From Drechslerella dactyloides (lineage: Eukaryota; Ascomycota; Orbiliomycetes; Orbiliales; Orbiliaceae): 64,000 bases of DNA. The translations under genes were made by a program, and so were the position numbers. Positions 36,483-50,200 of this stretch are shown piece by piece (within the stretch, counting starts at the first letter, position 1; every line of letters starts with the position of its first letter). The notes beneath the pieces were generated by a model. The model was not told the DNA's origin, made no database searches, and saw only the letters and a program-made list of their open reading frames with translations. The stretch spans positions 4,712,001-4,776,000 of the forward strand of contig JAGTWJ010000017.1 in NCBI GenBank assembly GCA_020064725.1. The letters are read 5' to 3'.

Positions 36483-38056
36483 ATGACAACGGTTTATCCG
36501 CCGGCGCAGAGTGTCGCATTGAGCGTGGAGGCTGTCAGCGGGATCACAGGGTAGGCTATATCCTCTGGACCGTACTCATGAGACAACAGCTGTTGCCCGG
36601 CGGGATTGCTTGAAGGCCAGGATCGAACATCGATGCATCTTGGGATATCTTCGGCTGACGGGAGTGATACTGCGTACTCTAGATCGGTGTCGATTGCCTG
36701 CTGGTTGGTTGTCTTCACACCGCAGATTATCGAGAATGTGAGTTCATGCCTCTAGTTTACGTCCACTGGACGATTCAGCTGCTAACGGTGCTGGATTATG
36801 GCAGTTCAAACGAGGTTCGGCGGAGGGTCTGTCCTTGACGTTCCTGATATTATGGCTCCTCGGCGATATTTTCAACGTCCTTGGTGGCATTCTGCAGGGT
36901 GTCCTCCCGACTATGGTATGTTGCATTTACCCCTGGCACCTGGGTATATGGGTGTGGGGTGGCCCATTCTGATCCTCAGCGCTGACCGGTTGTCCTAGCT
37001 CATCCTGGCGATATACTACACCTTCGCCGACATCGTTCTCATTCTACAGTGCTTCTACTACCGTGCCTACGCCCGCAAGCCCGACGCAGAACCCCATACC
37101 AATGGCGAGAGTAGTAATCACCGCCATTCCGTCCCCGAACCCGAACATGAACCGACCGAGGACTCCCCGCTCCTCTCCCGTACGATCTCCGATCCCTACC
37201 CCGAAGAACGCCGCGGCAGCTTCCGCATACTCGCCGAGACTGCCTACCACCTCTCCCCTGCCAATCCGCTGCACAGCCTCCCGCCGTCTCGTCCGGACAG
37301 CTCCCAGGGCCGCAAGCCCTTCACGAATGGTAATAATGGCGTACACACCAACGGTACTTCCCAAGCAGCCTCACCAAACCGCCAGTCGACCAGCTCCAGT
37401 AAATTCTGGAATCGCGTTTTCCGAGACACAGTCGCCATCTCGATCGTTATATTTGCCGGCATCGCAGGATACTACCTCGCCCCATCCCGGACAGCCCACG
37501 TCCCCGACGGCCATAACCCACATGTCCCCGAGCACCGCCGGCCATTGACATTCTCCCTGTCCGGCCAGATCTTCGGATATCTCTGCGCGGTACTGTACCT
37601 CGGCTCTCGGATCCCACAAATTTGGCTTAATTACAAGCGCAAGTCCGTCGAGGGTGTTGCATTCCTCTTTTTCATGTTTGCGTGCCTGGGCAACGTGACG
37701 TATGTTGTCAGCATTCTCGCGTACCGGCCGGGGAAGGTTGAGGATGGAGAGGGTTACATGCGGTACATTGCTGTGAATGCTAGCTGGCTGGTCGGCAGCT
37801 TGGGGACCCTGTTCCTTGATATTGTCGTGAGTACACTTTCTCCTCGCGCTTGATACTTGATCCGTATCTGCTTCAATTTGCATAGCTGACTTCAGATGGA
37901 TATTGCGAGTCGTGCCTTTGGCTAACATTTGAAATTTGGTACTTTTAGATTTTCGGACAGTTTTTCATATATGGCAACGGCGACTCCGACGACAACCTTT
38001 CTGAGGGTGCCATCATGTCTGACGACGAGGAACGACCCTTACGGCCGTCGCCATGA
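36483..38056 (+). CDS. YPQ1: PQ-loop repeat transporter (Ypq/PQLC2-type, vacuolar cationic amino acids)
   Basis: Five exons, 36483-36550, 36683-36737, 36805-36915, 36999-37826 and 37949-38056, giving 389 residues. Two PQ-loop motifs are visible: WLVVFTPQIIENFKRGSAEG (about residues 30-49, split by two introns) and YLGSRIPQIWLNYKRKSVEG (about 278-297). They are embedded in hydrophobic helices (SLTFLILWLLGDIFNVLGG; VAFLFFMFACLGNVTYVVSIL), matching the seven-helix Ypq/PQLC2 family. Yeast Ypq proteins and human PQLC2 move Lys/Arg/His across the vacuolar or lysosomal membrane; substrate here is inferred. A hydrophilic 120-residue insert between the two halves, containing SPLLSRT (a possible dileucine-type sorting signal), is typical of fungal members. 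The C-terminus is acidic. Confidence 0.93.
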
Positions 38057-39264
38057 CGAGCTGCCAGCCAGATTCTAATTTGGGGGATGACGACGCAACG
38101 TGTACGATTATAACTCGATTATTTTATCAACCGGGATTGATGGTGTGTATATCTAATAACTAAAAGTCTGATTTGATTGATTTATTACGAAGTCACCAAC
38201 GTATGGTGCGAATTGTGCGGGTTTTGCTAGCGAATGCTCGTATGTCTTTGCCGTTGCTTGGTTGTATCATGCAATATATGGGTCGGATCTCTTGTACCAT
38301 ATTTTCGAGTGTTTTGCTCGCTACTTTATAATGTCTACAAGGTGCAGCCTTCAGCCTCATATCAATCTATGAGTTGTAATTCGATATATATATGCTGGAT
38401 GGGTCCGCTAGATCCGTGGATTCATGAATTCGACCGGCTCGCTCGTCTACACGTATATGTACGTAAACACGCATTTTAGCCGTGGACTTGAGATTGTCCG
38501 CATGTATGCATGGCTCGGTTTATATTTAGACATTCATATAACTCGGCCACTCTTATTTGTGTGCTTGGTTTAGGTAGTTACGTTGCAACTTTGTGGGCTG
38601 ATTTGCGACTTTGAACACAAAATCTCGATAATACAAGTAAATTTTAGAAATTATCTAGCCTCTTCGCTCCTGTGAGAACTCAAACTGGCAGCGGTCAACA
38701 ATCTTGTGTACGAACATTTAAAGCAAATTATCCAACGTTACCAAGTAGCCAGTGTCCCAAATATAATCAGACCGTTCATCAAAACACGGGGGAGATACAA
38801 AAGAAACCGGTTGCATGTACAAGGGTATAAGGTATTGGGGTTTAAACAGGATTTCTGCGCTGCAGATGTGTGAATTCAAGGAAAAATAGGAGCAGGCTAG
38901 GGGTAACACCGTATCAGAAAAGGTGCGACCTGGCTGCTAAATATATATACTAGATATATTAAGGGGTAGAGCTTGGAGGTGAGGCGTAATGGTATGCAGG
39001 ATAGTCAACCGATTTATAAATCTGGTTCGTAGATGTGCGAGGACTTCATGAAGATGCAAAAGGATTGTGACTGAAAAAGACGATTGGAAAGTAAGAGCGA
39101 GCGGACTGCGATTGATCGTGCATGAGGTATACGAAAGTGATATTAGTGATTAAGTATCAAGATGCCTGGGTGGTAATTAGTATGTTATGGACTAAAGATA
39201 TTGGGTGCTGTCCAAACAGACACTCGCCGGGTTTGGGTGTGAGTCGTACTGGAGGTAATCGACT
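38057..39264. other. Intergenic between convergent genes
   Basis: 1.2 kb AT-rich spacer between the PQ-loop gene (+) and the 1179-residue membrane protein gene (-). It should contain both 3' UTRs. Several TATATA runs; no gene seen. Confidence 0.5.
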
Positions 39265-42200
39265 CTACAATAGCCGCCTTTCCCGCAGCCGGCCTCGGTC
39301 GTCTTCGAAGCCGCTAAACATCGCAGACCGCTTCCTCTTTCGCCTAATAGAATCATCTACCGTGCTTGCACCAGCTGTGCCGCAGGCATTGATTTCTTGA
39401 TCGAAGTCACCGGCGTCGCTAGCGCCACTGCTGGTACCCTCGTCGGACGATGACTCATGCAGTCCGCTGCTGCTCTTATCTGCATCGCGGAAGCTGCTTT
39501 TATCTAAGGTGGACTCTGTACCCAAGCTGATATTCCGCTCGCTGCTGCCAGTGTGTAATTCTAGCCTGCCGGTGCCCTGGTTGTCGGTGGCGGCAAGGCT
39601 GTCCACGGATGGCTTGAATCTCAGCGACGGAGAGTCCGGATCTTCATAGTACGGTTTTGGGAAGGCAAGGTATGATGGCTGCCGCTGAAGCTGTAGCGCC
39701 AGGAGGTCTGGCGACAGGTCCTCAGTGCTCGAAGAGTAGATTTGTGGCGTCGGGATCGGGATGAGAGACCCATGCTTGGAAACTGGAGCTCCGATATCCA
39801 GAGCCGAGTTGAGTCGTGGAGAAATAGAGGATGAAGAGGATGCGCTGCTGCTGTCCGCGGTCGTAAAGCTGACCGGGCTGGTCGCAGAACTCAGAGATCC
39901 TGTAGCGCCAGCCGTCTCGGCAGAAAGCAGGTGGGCGTTAGGACCAGTCGGTATGGTAAGAGCAGGGTCTTCCTCATAGTAGGCGATTTCCAGCTGGTTA
40001 TTCGGGTGGATGTAGAGCTGCGGCTGCGGGATACTGATGTTTGGCACTTGACTGTTGCGGCGCATCGCGAGCGAAGATCGCGAGGAGGGTGGAGCGGCGG
40101 CGATGGAGTCCCGCGAAGAGTAGAAATTTAGCATCGACAGCGTTGGGCTATATGTAGCACTGTTCGTGTCGCCCGGCTCGCCGACGTTTCGAAGAGACTG
40201 ATGTCGACCGGTTCGTGGAACCGATGATGCGGAGGAATTAGTGCGACTGATAGTGGATGAGATGTAAGTGGCCGCCATGTCGTCCATATCGATACGAGTA
40301 TCAATGCCGCTGGCGGTGTCAAAATCGCTGCCAATTCTGAAGTCATTCTCGCCCTGCTCCATGTTTTCATAGTGCATGTCCATCGTGCGGATCGTGCTCC
40401 TGGACAACATCCGAGAGTGTTGGCTCTCGACACTCGGCTTGAACTCGATGGTTGTACGGCATGACCCTGAAGTTGATGTGATGCTCACGATTCGGGCGAG
40501 CTGGGGCTCTGTTTCCTCGAGCTCTTCGAACGACGGGCGAGCGGTTTCCGTACCCTGACCAGCTTGTGTGGCTTGGAAAAAGGAGTCGACGGCTTCCTCT
40601 GCAGATGGATGAGCAAGGGATAACATGGAGGCTCGATGACCTGGGACAGGCAGGGATGCCCGATTTTCCTGGATCGGAGAGAAGGAGAATCGTGATAGTG
40701 CACCATCCTTGAGTCCTAGTATTGACGACCGAGTGGTCGTCGCGGAGTAGGAGTGCGGCCGGCCAGTTGAGGTGCGGTTTGCGTTGAAAGACGTGGTAGT
40801 TTGGGACCAGGTTCCTATGGAAGGTGTGCTGCACGGGAGGGAATCCTGCATTGTTGAGCAACTTGACGGCCTCGTGGTCGTATTACCACCATGAGCAGAT
40901 GTAGTCAATATTATCGGTGCCAGGGGAAGCGCAGGCAAGGCCGGTGGAGGGGACTGAGATAGTGGTTGGGCAGGACGATATCCCGTATTCCGTCTGCGCA
41001 TCCTGACTGGCGTGGTTGGCTCATTGCTGTCATCCGTCGGGCACGGAGAGGGCGCCCTGGTGTGTGGTGGCGAGATGCTCTTTACGGACGGACCTGGAGA
41101 GATGCCTCTCAGCGGCGACTTGTCCGGAATTGGCAGCGGATTGGACACACGGCTAAAGGTATGCAGAATAGAGCTGTTGGTCGTAGAGACGCTGTTCATG
41201 GTCCCGTCAATTGGCGACTCAGGTATCTCAAGCTGCATTGTTGATGTGGCTCGCCTTGAAGGCGGTTGAGAGGGGAGAATGTTAAGCTCCATTGCTTGTT
41301 CATGGCCGACGGTAGGACTTGCTTTAGGGCTTTGTTGGTCGACGTTGGTCCATACCATAGGGATGCCAGAGGCATCCTCGCGAAGGCTATTGTAACTATT
41401 CGTTCGTGAAACGCTTGGACGAGGTGCGTTCACTTCGGCTTTGTTACTGGGTATAACCAGCGCGGGAAGATTATTGAAACAGTTTTTACTGCTGGCGATA
41501 CCAGCAGACTCATCGACTGATCCCCTTCGGGACGCTGGCAGCCGGGAAGACGCCGTATTCTTCTTTGACGGTGATGCTTGACGGCTGGAACTTGCGCTGG
41601 GAGGCTGCGAGTTTGAACAAGTAGAAGCCGCATCGGCACGCCGGGAAGGTGGTGGGAGAAACTCTGGGCTCTCGAGAGTATTCAAGGCATACCCTCTCTC
41701 GTCGGCCTTCTCAGCAACGTCTTTGTTGTTCATTTTGTTTTTATTACGCTGTGACCCGCGGCTATTCGCCGGGAGAAGACTGTATCGCGATGGGCCAGCG
41801 TTGGGTCCGTATGCAGTCTTTGGTCTTGTGAGGCCGACAATAGGAGGAGTCGTAGGCACGATGGTGCGAAGTTCAATCGGAAGACTTGGGCGATGGTTCA
41901 AAGGCGGACTCCTGATCTCTAAAGTTGGTGGTCTGGTGGGCATGTCTGGCAGAGGGGTTTCAGCAGAGCTCGGGCTCGCGGCACGGCTGGTTTGTTCGCG
42001 AGATTCAGCGCCGTAGGCATCCACACGGAGAGTTCGTGGGATGTGCTGGTATGGCGGGTAGTGGACGGCGTCATTCGGCTTCCAGGGTTCCTGGTGGAGC
42101 GTTAGAAGATATGTCTATAGTGGACTCTGGGTGGAAAGTAAGAGACCGTCTTACATCTTCGTTGCCGCTGTCGGAAGGCTTCTCGTCGCTGCCTCTCGTC

Positions 42201-42972
42201 AAATTCCTATCTATTCTGATTGTGAGTATTCTGCTCTTGAATATTACTGCGCGTGATACATACTCAATAGCAACTTCCGTCGACTCTCGCCACTGTTCTG
42301 CGAGGCGCTCCTTGTGGTTCCCCTGCCAAACAACCCTTTTCTTCGCTCTCCGTTTGCCCCTCTAACCTCCCTCTTCCGTTTGTGCCGGCAGAAGAAGAAG
42401 AGCATAATGAGGCAGATGACAGCAGTTGTGATGCCTGCTGCGACAAAGCCAATGATAATACCACCAATATTATGATCCTCGCCTTCAACACCTTTATCAC
42501 CGGTGGAACTCTTCTGGGGTGCAGTAGTCGTGGGACTGCCGTGATGACTTTGCGGCTTTGTAGTAGGATGATGATGCGCAGATGTATGAAAGCTTGTTAC
42601 CATAATGCGGTTGCCTTGACTGGTCACTTGGCTGACTGAAAGTGCAGGCTTGCTCTCAGGCGTCTTTGGAGGTCTGGCTGTGGATGCTGCGGAGTCGGGT
42701 TGAAGGTTCTTCACTACTGAAACCGTAGAAAAGGTGGTTGCCTGCCCGTCGGGATGCGGTGGAGCTATATCTGCACCTACAGTTCCGTACGTTAGAAAGA
42801 TATTGTGGGTGGTATATCTGGGTTTACCTTGAATCGCACCCTGAACACTCTGCGTGATCCTGTCGAACTCGCTAGAATCGACAATGACTGTCCTAATAGG
42901 AGGCCACCGCTTCTCTACCGCAGCTACCCCAGGCGGTAGACGATGCTCTCGAGTTAGGCGCGTCGTAGTCAT
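39265..42972 (-). CDS. Single-pass membrane protein with very long Ser/Pro-rich tail, function unknown
   Basis: Four exons, 42972-42828, 42776-42264, 42210-42155 and 42090-39265, giving 1179 residues. The first intron (51 nt, GTAAAC...CTAAC...TAG) is a multiple of three, so skipping it is also in frame. The third has a CTAAC branch point. Joining is needed because the 919-codon C-terminal frame has no usable ATG of its own, and across the junctions the text flows KLLLNRNLTRGSDEKPSDSG then EPWKPNDAVHYPPY. A single membrane helix lies at about residues 151-178 (GGIIIGFVAAGITTAVICLI) with a basic flank (CRHKRKRE). Thr/Ser/Pro-rich sequence precedes it, and about 1000 disordered Ser-rich residues follow, ending IRRKRKRSAMFSGFEDDRGR. 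No signal peptide or named domain is visible. The layout recalls wall-sensor-like or anchoring proteins. Confidence 0.8.
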
Positions 42973-45310
42973 CTGGATTCAGTTCGCGATATCAATACCT
43001 TGTCCTCGTTGTATCCGGCAAGCTGCGGTATTTTTGAATGGCCGTCAATCGCCGTGAACAGCAAAGAAATTCAACTGTATTCATTCATTCATAAGTCGCT
43101 CGAGGTGCGAGATCGATAGGTGATGGCTCAGGGGAGGAAAGAAAGATGGGATAGACTGTGGGAAGAAGGGTGTAAAAAGAACAAGCAGGAAGATATCCGA
43201 ATGGGGGGGAAGCAGCTGACTACACTCGATTGAGGGGCGCCAGTATACCTGGCGCATATCATTATTGTGGAATATCAAATCGTACTCGGAAGCGACGTAC
43301 TGCGGTGAGAAGCCAAAATGAATTGATGAATTCAAGGACTTTCAGAATGCATCGCCGTGGGGGAGCTCGATGCAGCGTACATATTCGCCCAGCAATACCA
43401 AGACCAGTGGAAGAAGAGTAAACAGTCACAGGTGCACATGTTTTGGGTGCACATGGGCCGCGTGTTCGAGTAAAACGGAGTCGTGAAATAGATTTTTGTA
43501 TATTGCATACTGCATTCGCATTCAGCATTGCATTTTTAAGCTGTTGCTGGGTCCGGTACATGGCGGTTTAGCTCCGAGCTATACTCAAGTTCTGGTAGCT
43601 CATATACCACGGTATGTGTCGCCCTGCAGCTCCCATTCTGGAATCCGAACGTTATACCGTTAACCTCGTGCAAAACATGTACTTATATTGTGCGGGGGGT
43701 TTAAAATGCAGGAGCGCGAAGTGATGGAATGCTGGTAGGCAAACGGTGAGCGCGTGTTGAAATTGTGGAATTTAAGGTGTGGCGGTTGAGTTACGTGCGG
43801 CATGTGCCCGTTTCGTTTCAATCAGCAGTGGCATTCTGGAGAATTCGCGGGAAGGCACGCATTCGGCTCTGGTGCCGATGTTTTGCTATTGGCTTTGGGC
43901 TAGTATCTCCGTGGCGCTGTCAAACATCAAAATATCACATTTGGGCCCGCTGTCTCAAAGTGGCGTCGTCTGGTGACATCTGGACGTGTACACATATGTA
44001 CCTGTACCTGTCTGATTAGTCTTGCCGTGATCAAGCTCTGGTGTGGCGGCAGAATCCTTCGGGAGAGTATAGCGCCTACGTCTGACTGCATGTGCCTCTG
44101 TTTTTCTACCCCAAAAATCCCGTACTGGGACCCAGTGACACCACTCATGTCTGCCGATGCGGCTGATGCCAGCCAGTAATATCGTCAGGAGCACATCTGG
44201 CGCCCGTAGCTCAGCTCACGCAGGCGCATCTAGACCAGATGATGTATGACAGACATCTTCTAAGTGCTGTCCGCAAACTTGTCATATAAAACCCTATTTT
44301 ATAAGTCTTCTGTTAGCCGGATCTTCAACGGGCGGTGCAACCTGAGCTGACCCACTTGCAGCGGCGGGATGTCACCCTCACATACATGATGTGCGCAAAC
44401 TGCGACTCTCAAGGCCCTCGCTAACGTTATAGCAGTGGGTTTGCTAAGATAACGTCAACCCGATCCTGGCAGCTGGCTTGTGCGGCAAGCTCTTTGATTC
44501 ATGTGCGTGTGCCACCTGCAAGACAAGCGACAGGCTGAAGACCCGCATGAGGGTCCTATGGCTATTATAGGCTGGCGAGCGAGCTAGAGACAGGAGCAAT
44601 TGCTACCAAGGAACCGGAATGCGCATGGTGCGGCAAGCGGGATGCGATGCAACCTAGCTTAATTCGAGCCAATGCCACTTCCACTGCCGCTGTTTGGCAA
44701 CAGAAGACAAGTCTCTGAGTGTGATTCTGTCTTCCTCAACGAACTCGCTCGATTTGATCTGGATGCCTTGCTCCATTTCGCGATGACGATGGTGACGATT
44801 GCTGTAGCTGGGATTCGGGATCATCGATGAAGTTGATGGATTCCTGCATATGACATAATGCTGCAATGTGTTGTGGTGACGTCGCGCTCCACCGCGTCCT
44901 TTGAACGCGGGCTTGAGCTGTGCTTGGTTTGAGTGTGGCTGGCGGACGCCTCTTCTGCCCACGCCCCTACTCTTGCATCAACCTATCGTCACGATATCAC
45001 CAGCTGCTATAGCATGAAGCCTTGAATCGGCATCTTGCTTGCTTCACGGTCGCGAAAACGCAGTCACGTCCAGCAGCGTCTCCGCACTGCTCCAGGCATC
45101 ATCCCTCGCGTTTCGTCATGTGTGGGCTTCATTCTCCATCCGTAATGCATTACATATGATGCAATGGCCTCAAGAAAGGAGAGAGGAGAGCAGGGGCGAT
45201 AGGCATGCAAGCAATGTGGATTTGCAGTTTCGCATGCACAGGTTCGGCCGTGACTCGTGCATGCGTGCCCCCTGTTACTCAATACACTTCGGACGTCTCT
45301 AATCTACTGA

Positions 45311-45976
45311 TGGCCGTCAACCCGTAAGATCCAGGCCACCTCTCATGTCGATTATCGCTATCGCTGAATTCGGCTCTGTTGACGGCGATACCTACGTGTT
45401 TCGCACTGGCAAGGTTGCAGTTGCAAAAGCCAAGGCAACTACAGCAGCAGGGATACCCAATTGATCTGCTCAAGCGGCGCTTGATACTTGTTCGGCAAGA
45501 CATCAACCGATGGGAGTCTCGTGCCAGCGAGTTTTACCCTTCCGCCCTTCGTCCGCGACGTCTTCCAGAAACAGTCCATCCCGTCGGATGTTATCTGCCG
45601 GCTGGGCGGAACTGTCTCTGATCGCATCAACCAATGGACGGAGAAATTGTGGCAACGAACGAGCGCACGCATCCAAGCTAAGAGCGAGCTTGGTGAGCTA
45701 AGACCGGAGCCGTAGACAGCGAAGATCAGATGGATGCATTCCGTTGCCCAATTTGCGAATGACATCGAGCTCATCGCTGATGCCCGCGGTCACTTGCGAG
45801 ACAACCGAGGGGAAGAAGTTTCCTTTATCATGCGGGAAACAAATGACGGACTGGGCTGCATGCACGAGAGACCCATCCGAACAGCTCATTGGCTGACCTC
45901 TTCGGTTGTTGATGTGGAAGGTCTCCACTACTCATTGGTCTGCAGATTTCTGAGGGAAGATTTATCATCATCATAG
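45311..45976 (+). pseudogene. Possible decayed coding region (one frame, two stops)
   Basis: A single plus-strand frame runs for 222 codons with only two internal stops, TGA at 45461-45463 and TAG at 45713-45715. The translation is protein-like in composition (for example VRDVFQKQSIPSDVICRLGG, RINQWTEKLWQRTSARIQAK, FANDIELIADARGHLRDNRG). No intron of normal size removes both stops. No start codon stands at the head, and I do not recognise the family. Either it is a gene fragment broken by point mutations, or a chance open stretch. The opposite strand is also open for 111 codons (45439-45774), which weakens the case. Confidence 0.33.
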
Positions 45977-47252
45977 TGAACGGGTCACATGGCATAGTTG
46001 GTTTCTCGTGGATTGATCAATCCATAGAACTACTCGAAGCCGTATGGGCATCTACAAGCCGGTGCCGGCTCTGGACAAATTTGAGATCGCGATCGAAATG
46101 ACCAAAAAATGTTCATGCTACCCAGCTGTGTGACATCATGGGGAAGAGCTAGGGGGTTTTAAACCTTCTTTTGCTTCTCCGGCGCTAACGGTCGTTAACG
46201 TTGAGCTTCAAGGGATGCTGACGATAGTAGCTGGTCGCTTACGCAGTACCTGCCTGTTACAACCAGCTGCCTACAAAGTTTCGTTCAAATTGCAAATCTC
46301 AATTGTCCGCTTGCCTAGGAATCAGGATGGCGAATTTGCATTTCTATCTACATTCGTGTGTCGGGGACCATATTAATTAAGACATCACAGCAGGATTCTG
46401 TTGGTTCGATCTGAGTCCCAAGGAAGGGCACCATGTGTGCCAACTGCATGCGCAGCCTTTCCGGTCTCCTACCAATGCTGCTGCCTTCGGATACGAAAGA
46501 CGGCTGAGTCGACAAGCGAACTGGCTCGCGACAGTGAACAAAAGATCCATCCAGCCCGTGCGCATGGGGTAATGATTACTTGGTATTTGGTGCTCATGTT
46601 GGCAACATGCAGGCTGGCAGCGCCCCGTTCGTTCGCTCGCTCGCTCTGACCTGCCCCGGTCCGTGTCATTCCAACAAAAAGCTTGGGCTCGAGCCCTCGA
46701 CCTTAATGGGGCTTCGAGACAACGAATTACAAATCACACTGCAGATGTCTGCGCGTGCATTGCGTTTGTGGATGTTTGTCTGCAATTCTTTGTTGAGGGG
46801 TAGCGAAGCCTCAATGTCTACGCAGACACGGCCCGGACGATGGATCACAGTGTTGTGATTCCTACCTCCCTTCTCGAGCCATTTGCTCTCCCTAGGACTC
46901 GACAGTCGGACGGACAAGTCTTACTTCTGGAGCTCTGAATGGACCCAGAAAGCGGGGGCATATGGGCTGACAAGCTTGCTGAAGCTTTTCGAGATTAGCC
47001 CAGATAAGGACAAATCTCCTAACCAGGGAAGCAGCCAAATCCGCTTGACCGACTGAGGAAGGGAGAAAAAAGAAAGCCCGACGAGATGCATAATAATGAT
47101 CGAGTGAATGGAAACAGCGGCTCGTACGATATACGATGGGAATGAAAGTTTCCTCCATACACGCTACTGCAGCAACGAGCAAGCACACTGCAGAACGGTA
47201 TTTGATACCCACATGTGGACTGGGTTTTCGCCGTGCATGGTGCGGTTAGCGT

Positions 47253-47274
47253 GTTGGTTGGTTGGTTGGTTGGT
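47253..47274. repeat. GTTG tetranucleotide repeat
   Basis: Just over five perfect GTTG units in a non-coding stretch. Confidence 0.95.
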
Positions 47275-50200
47275 CCGCTCGATCGATTCTCCCTCCAGCT
47301 GGAATCGGATTTCCCAAAGGAGAGCTGTTTGAACGCTGGGCGTCCTTGGTGCCTCTTGTGCCAGTTGTTCACCAGGCTGCAGGGCTGACGGGATTAATTT
47401 TGCGCCAGTCTGGTACCCGGGGAGGAGAAAAATGGCATGAATGTTGACTGCTAGCTTCGGCTTGCGTACCTTATAGTGTGCTGTCCAGTCATGGATACAT
47501 GCACATATGGAGTCAGCACGGATATAGGCGGTCTGTGAAGCGGCGGCATTGCAAAGGCCAGTGCAGTGCATCGGGTGATCGATTACTGGAAATGAACTTC
47601 CGAATAACAATAGCGGACAGCTAATAATAAAGTCCACAATATTATACTTCAAGCTTCACAGTTGGTGAAACGAGTGTGCAGCTGCAGGCAAAAGCATGAT
47701 ACAAAAGATGATCGTGTCGAAGGGGACGAGACGATTCGAATACGAATGTGGTGGACCGATTTTGGCAGCTCCAAGAGCTGTCGTCAAAAACCGTCGACGG
47801 CCCGCGGATTCTTTTCGACTGTCTACTGCGGGCATTTGTCAAACTGAACTAACAAGTCATTTTTAAGTTATAAAATTTGCCATTCGATCATGATGGCATC
47901 TACTCCTCAGTGCGAGCCGGTCGCACCTATGCCTATGCGTTGGACGTACGGTAAACTGTACACATGCGCGTGAAGTTCAAAACTCTGTGGCTTCTATGCG
48001 CTGAGAATCACGAATTCGATTCTGTCCCGATTTGGACGTCGTGATCATGTAAAAAGATCGGATACGGACATGTTCCAATTCGATATAATGCGGTACATTT
48101 GACTCTCTTCGTTTGTATACAATTGTAATGCTTACCTAGCTTTCCTAGAGCTCATCTGGAGGGTACGTATACTGTGGCAAGCAAGACTAATCTCATGATA
48201 TGAGAGATATTCGCGTATGCGCACGAGGATTCTAGAGCAAGTTAGCTCAAAGATGATGACCGCAGTCGAACGTCGAGTTAGCTTTAGCTAACGGGCAAAG
48301 GCGATCGTTTGCACGCGTGCGCCGAATATAGCTAATAGTAACGATGATAACGTTATAAGATGTTATATCACTATTTCGAACAAAGCGAAGCCTACGGGCT
48401 GTAGAATGCAATGTATGAGCATGAGCCTATTCTCCGTAGAGGTCCAATTGGTCGTGCTCGAGACGGTGGGGACGCGGACGACGCACGCACAGAAGCCGAA
48501 TATACACTCCACGAGCACTAATTGGCCAACGCAACTAGCTTTCTACGGCTGCCTCAGAGCTGCCCGTCCCATCAGAACGTGCTCTTCGGCGACGCATCTG
48601 CATGGCTTTTGGTTTGATTCTGGCTAGCCTGCCGTTGGAGGGGAAGCTAGGATTTATCTTGGGCGTGCCTCTAGTCCCGTCACAAGCTCATGAGCACTGC
48701 CGCAGGAGCAGCTAATTATAATCACAGCTCACCTCCAAAGTGGATGGTCCCAAGGACAGTATTGCTTCGAGCGATTCTGGCACTTGCGGATACAGATACT
48801 TTCTAATGTTATCGAGACGATCTGTACATGACAAGTGCTGTCGGTGGCGCGTGTTCTGGTATAGTCTGGTGGTTGACGTTGTGGAAGCCTTGAAGCCTTA
48901 TGAAATTACTTGGCCACTGCGTATACGAGCAACGCTGCTGCTATCGCAAACATCAACCTCCATCTTTGTGCATACACGACATCAACCAGCCAGTGAGCAC
49001 TGCAGCACGAGACGCCGGTGGTTCACATTCGCATTTGGCAGACGGTCGACAGCAGGTTGATTGCAGCTGCAGCTTGCAGAAGCAGCTTCTCTTCGACGAC
49101 TTCGATCGAACGAGCAAACGAACGAATTCAGCCGCCCGCAGCTGGCCATCGACGCTTCGCCTCCCCACGCCGCTACTCCTGCAGAGGGCTCCTCCCACCG
49201 GCCTTGTCCCGCCTCGGACTGGCGTCTCTCATGCTCGCAGACTCTCCATCAAGCCATCTATTCTCCTGTCCATCCCATCCCGCCTGAACTGCGGCATCCG
49301 GATCTTTCCTGGCGATCCAGCCGGGCACGTTTGGGTTCTCCCTTGCCTTGCCCGCTTTCCCTTCTGCCTGTCTGCAGTCGGGCGGGTGCATGCAAGTCGA
49401 AACATCTCTTTCTCTCGGCCTGAAATTTTCCCACCTTTGCACCATCAGTGCCTTGTCTGGTGCAGCATTGGCACTGCAGGTCGCTGGACTGGTCCATTCG
49501 GGGTTTGAGGGATATCGATCCCGGCATACAGCTCTCGACTGATAGAGCATAATCGAATGCTCCTGGCCTCTCAGGCGAGGTTAAAAGAGCACGCTGGGCT
49601 TGAACCGTAGGCCACGCTTGCTTGGCTGCCTACCGTCCCTGTCTGACCGAACCGCGAGCTCTTGAAGTCATTGACCTCAGGCCAGCCGGCGGATCCTGCA
49701 ATTGCCACACCTACTCCATTGTCCACGTCGGATTAGACTCTGCTCCACGAGTCTCGATCGAGCCTGTGACGGTATCTAACGGACTGGTGCGCCGAGGTCT
49801 CGTATCGAGCCGAGTCGGACTTCCAGACGGCAACCTACTCGATCGAGCCCAGGCTTGTTCTAGCGACAGGAATCTCTATCAGCGTCAGCATCAGCACGGT
49901 TACCCGTCAACAGGCTTCTGAGATTTCGAAACGCCTAGAGCAGCTTCCTTGCAAGGCTTTTCCTTCCCTCCTGCTTGGCCTAAGCTTTTTCGCTCGCTGT
50001 TGGGTTCAGCCCTTTCGCTCAGATTTCTCAGCCCCGTTCGCTTCGGCTAGCTAGCCTGTTAGTTCGACCTTCCTGTGCGACGTTCACCCGGCCCGGCCTC
50101 GAAGCCTGCGTGGGGAGCATCTATACAAATACCATTGCATGCACCCGGGGGGCGCGCCTATGACTGCTGTCGACGACAAAAGTGCCAGAGCTTCTATCTG

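Noticed and set aside
44205..44275. tRNA-like A-box (GTAGCTCAGCTCACGC)
   Set aside because: No B-box or T-arm follows and no acceptor stem can be formed.
48900..49508. 202-codon plus-strand frame
   Set aside because: Cys/Pro/Arg-rich low-plausibility translation; several other frames are equally open in this C/T-rich stretch.
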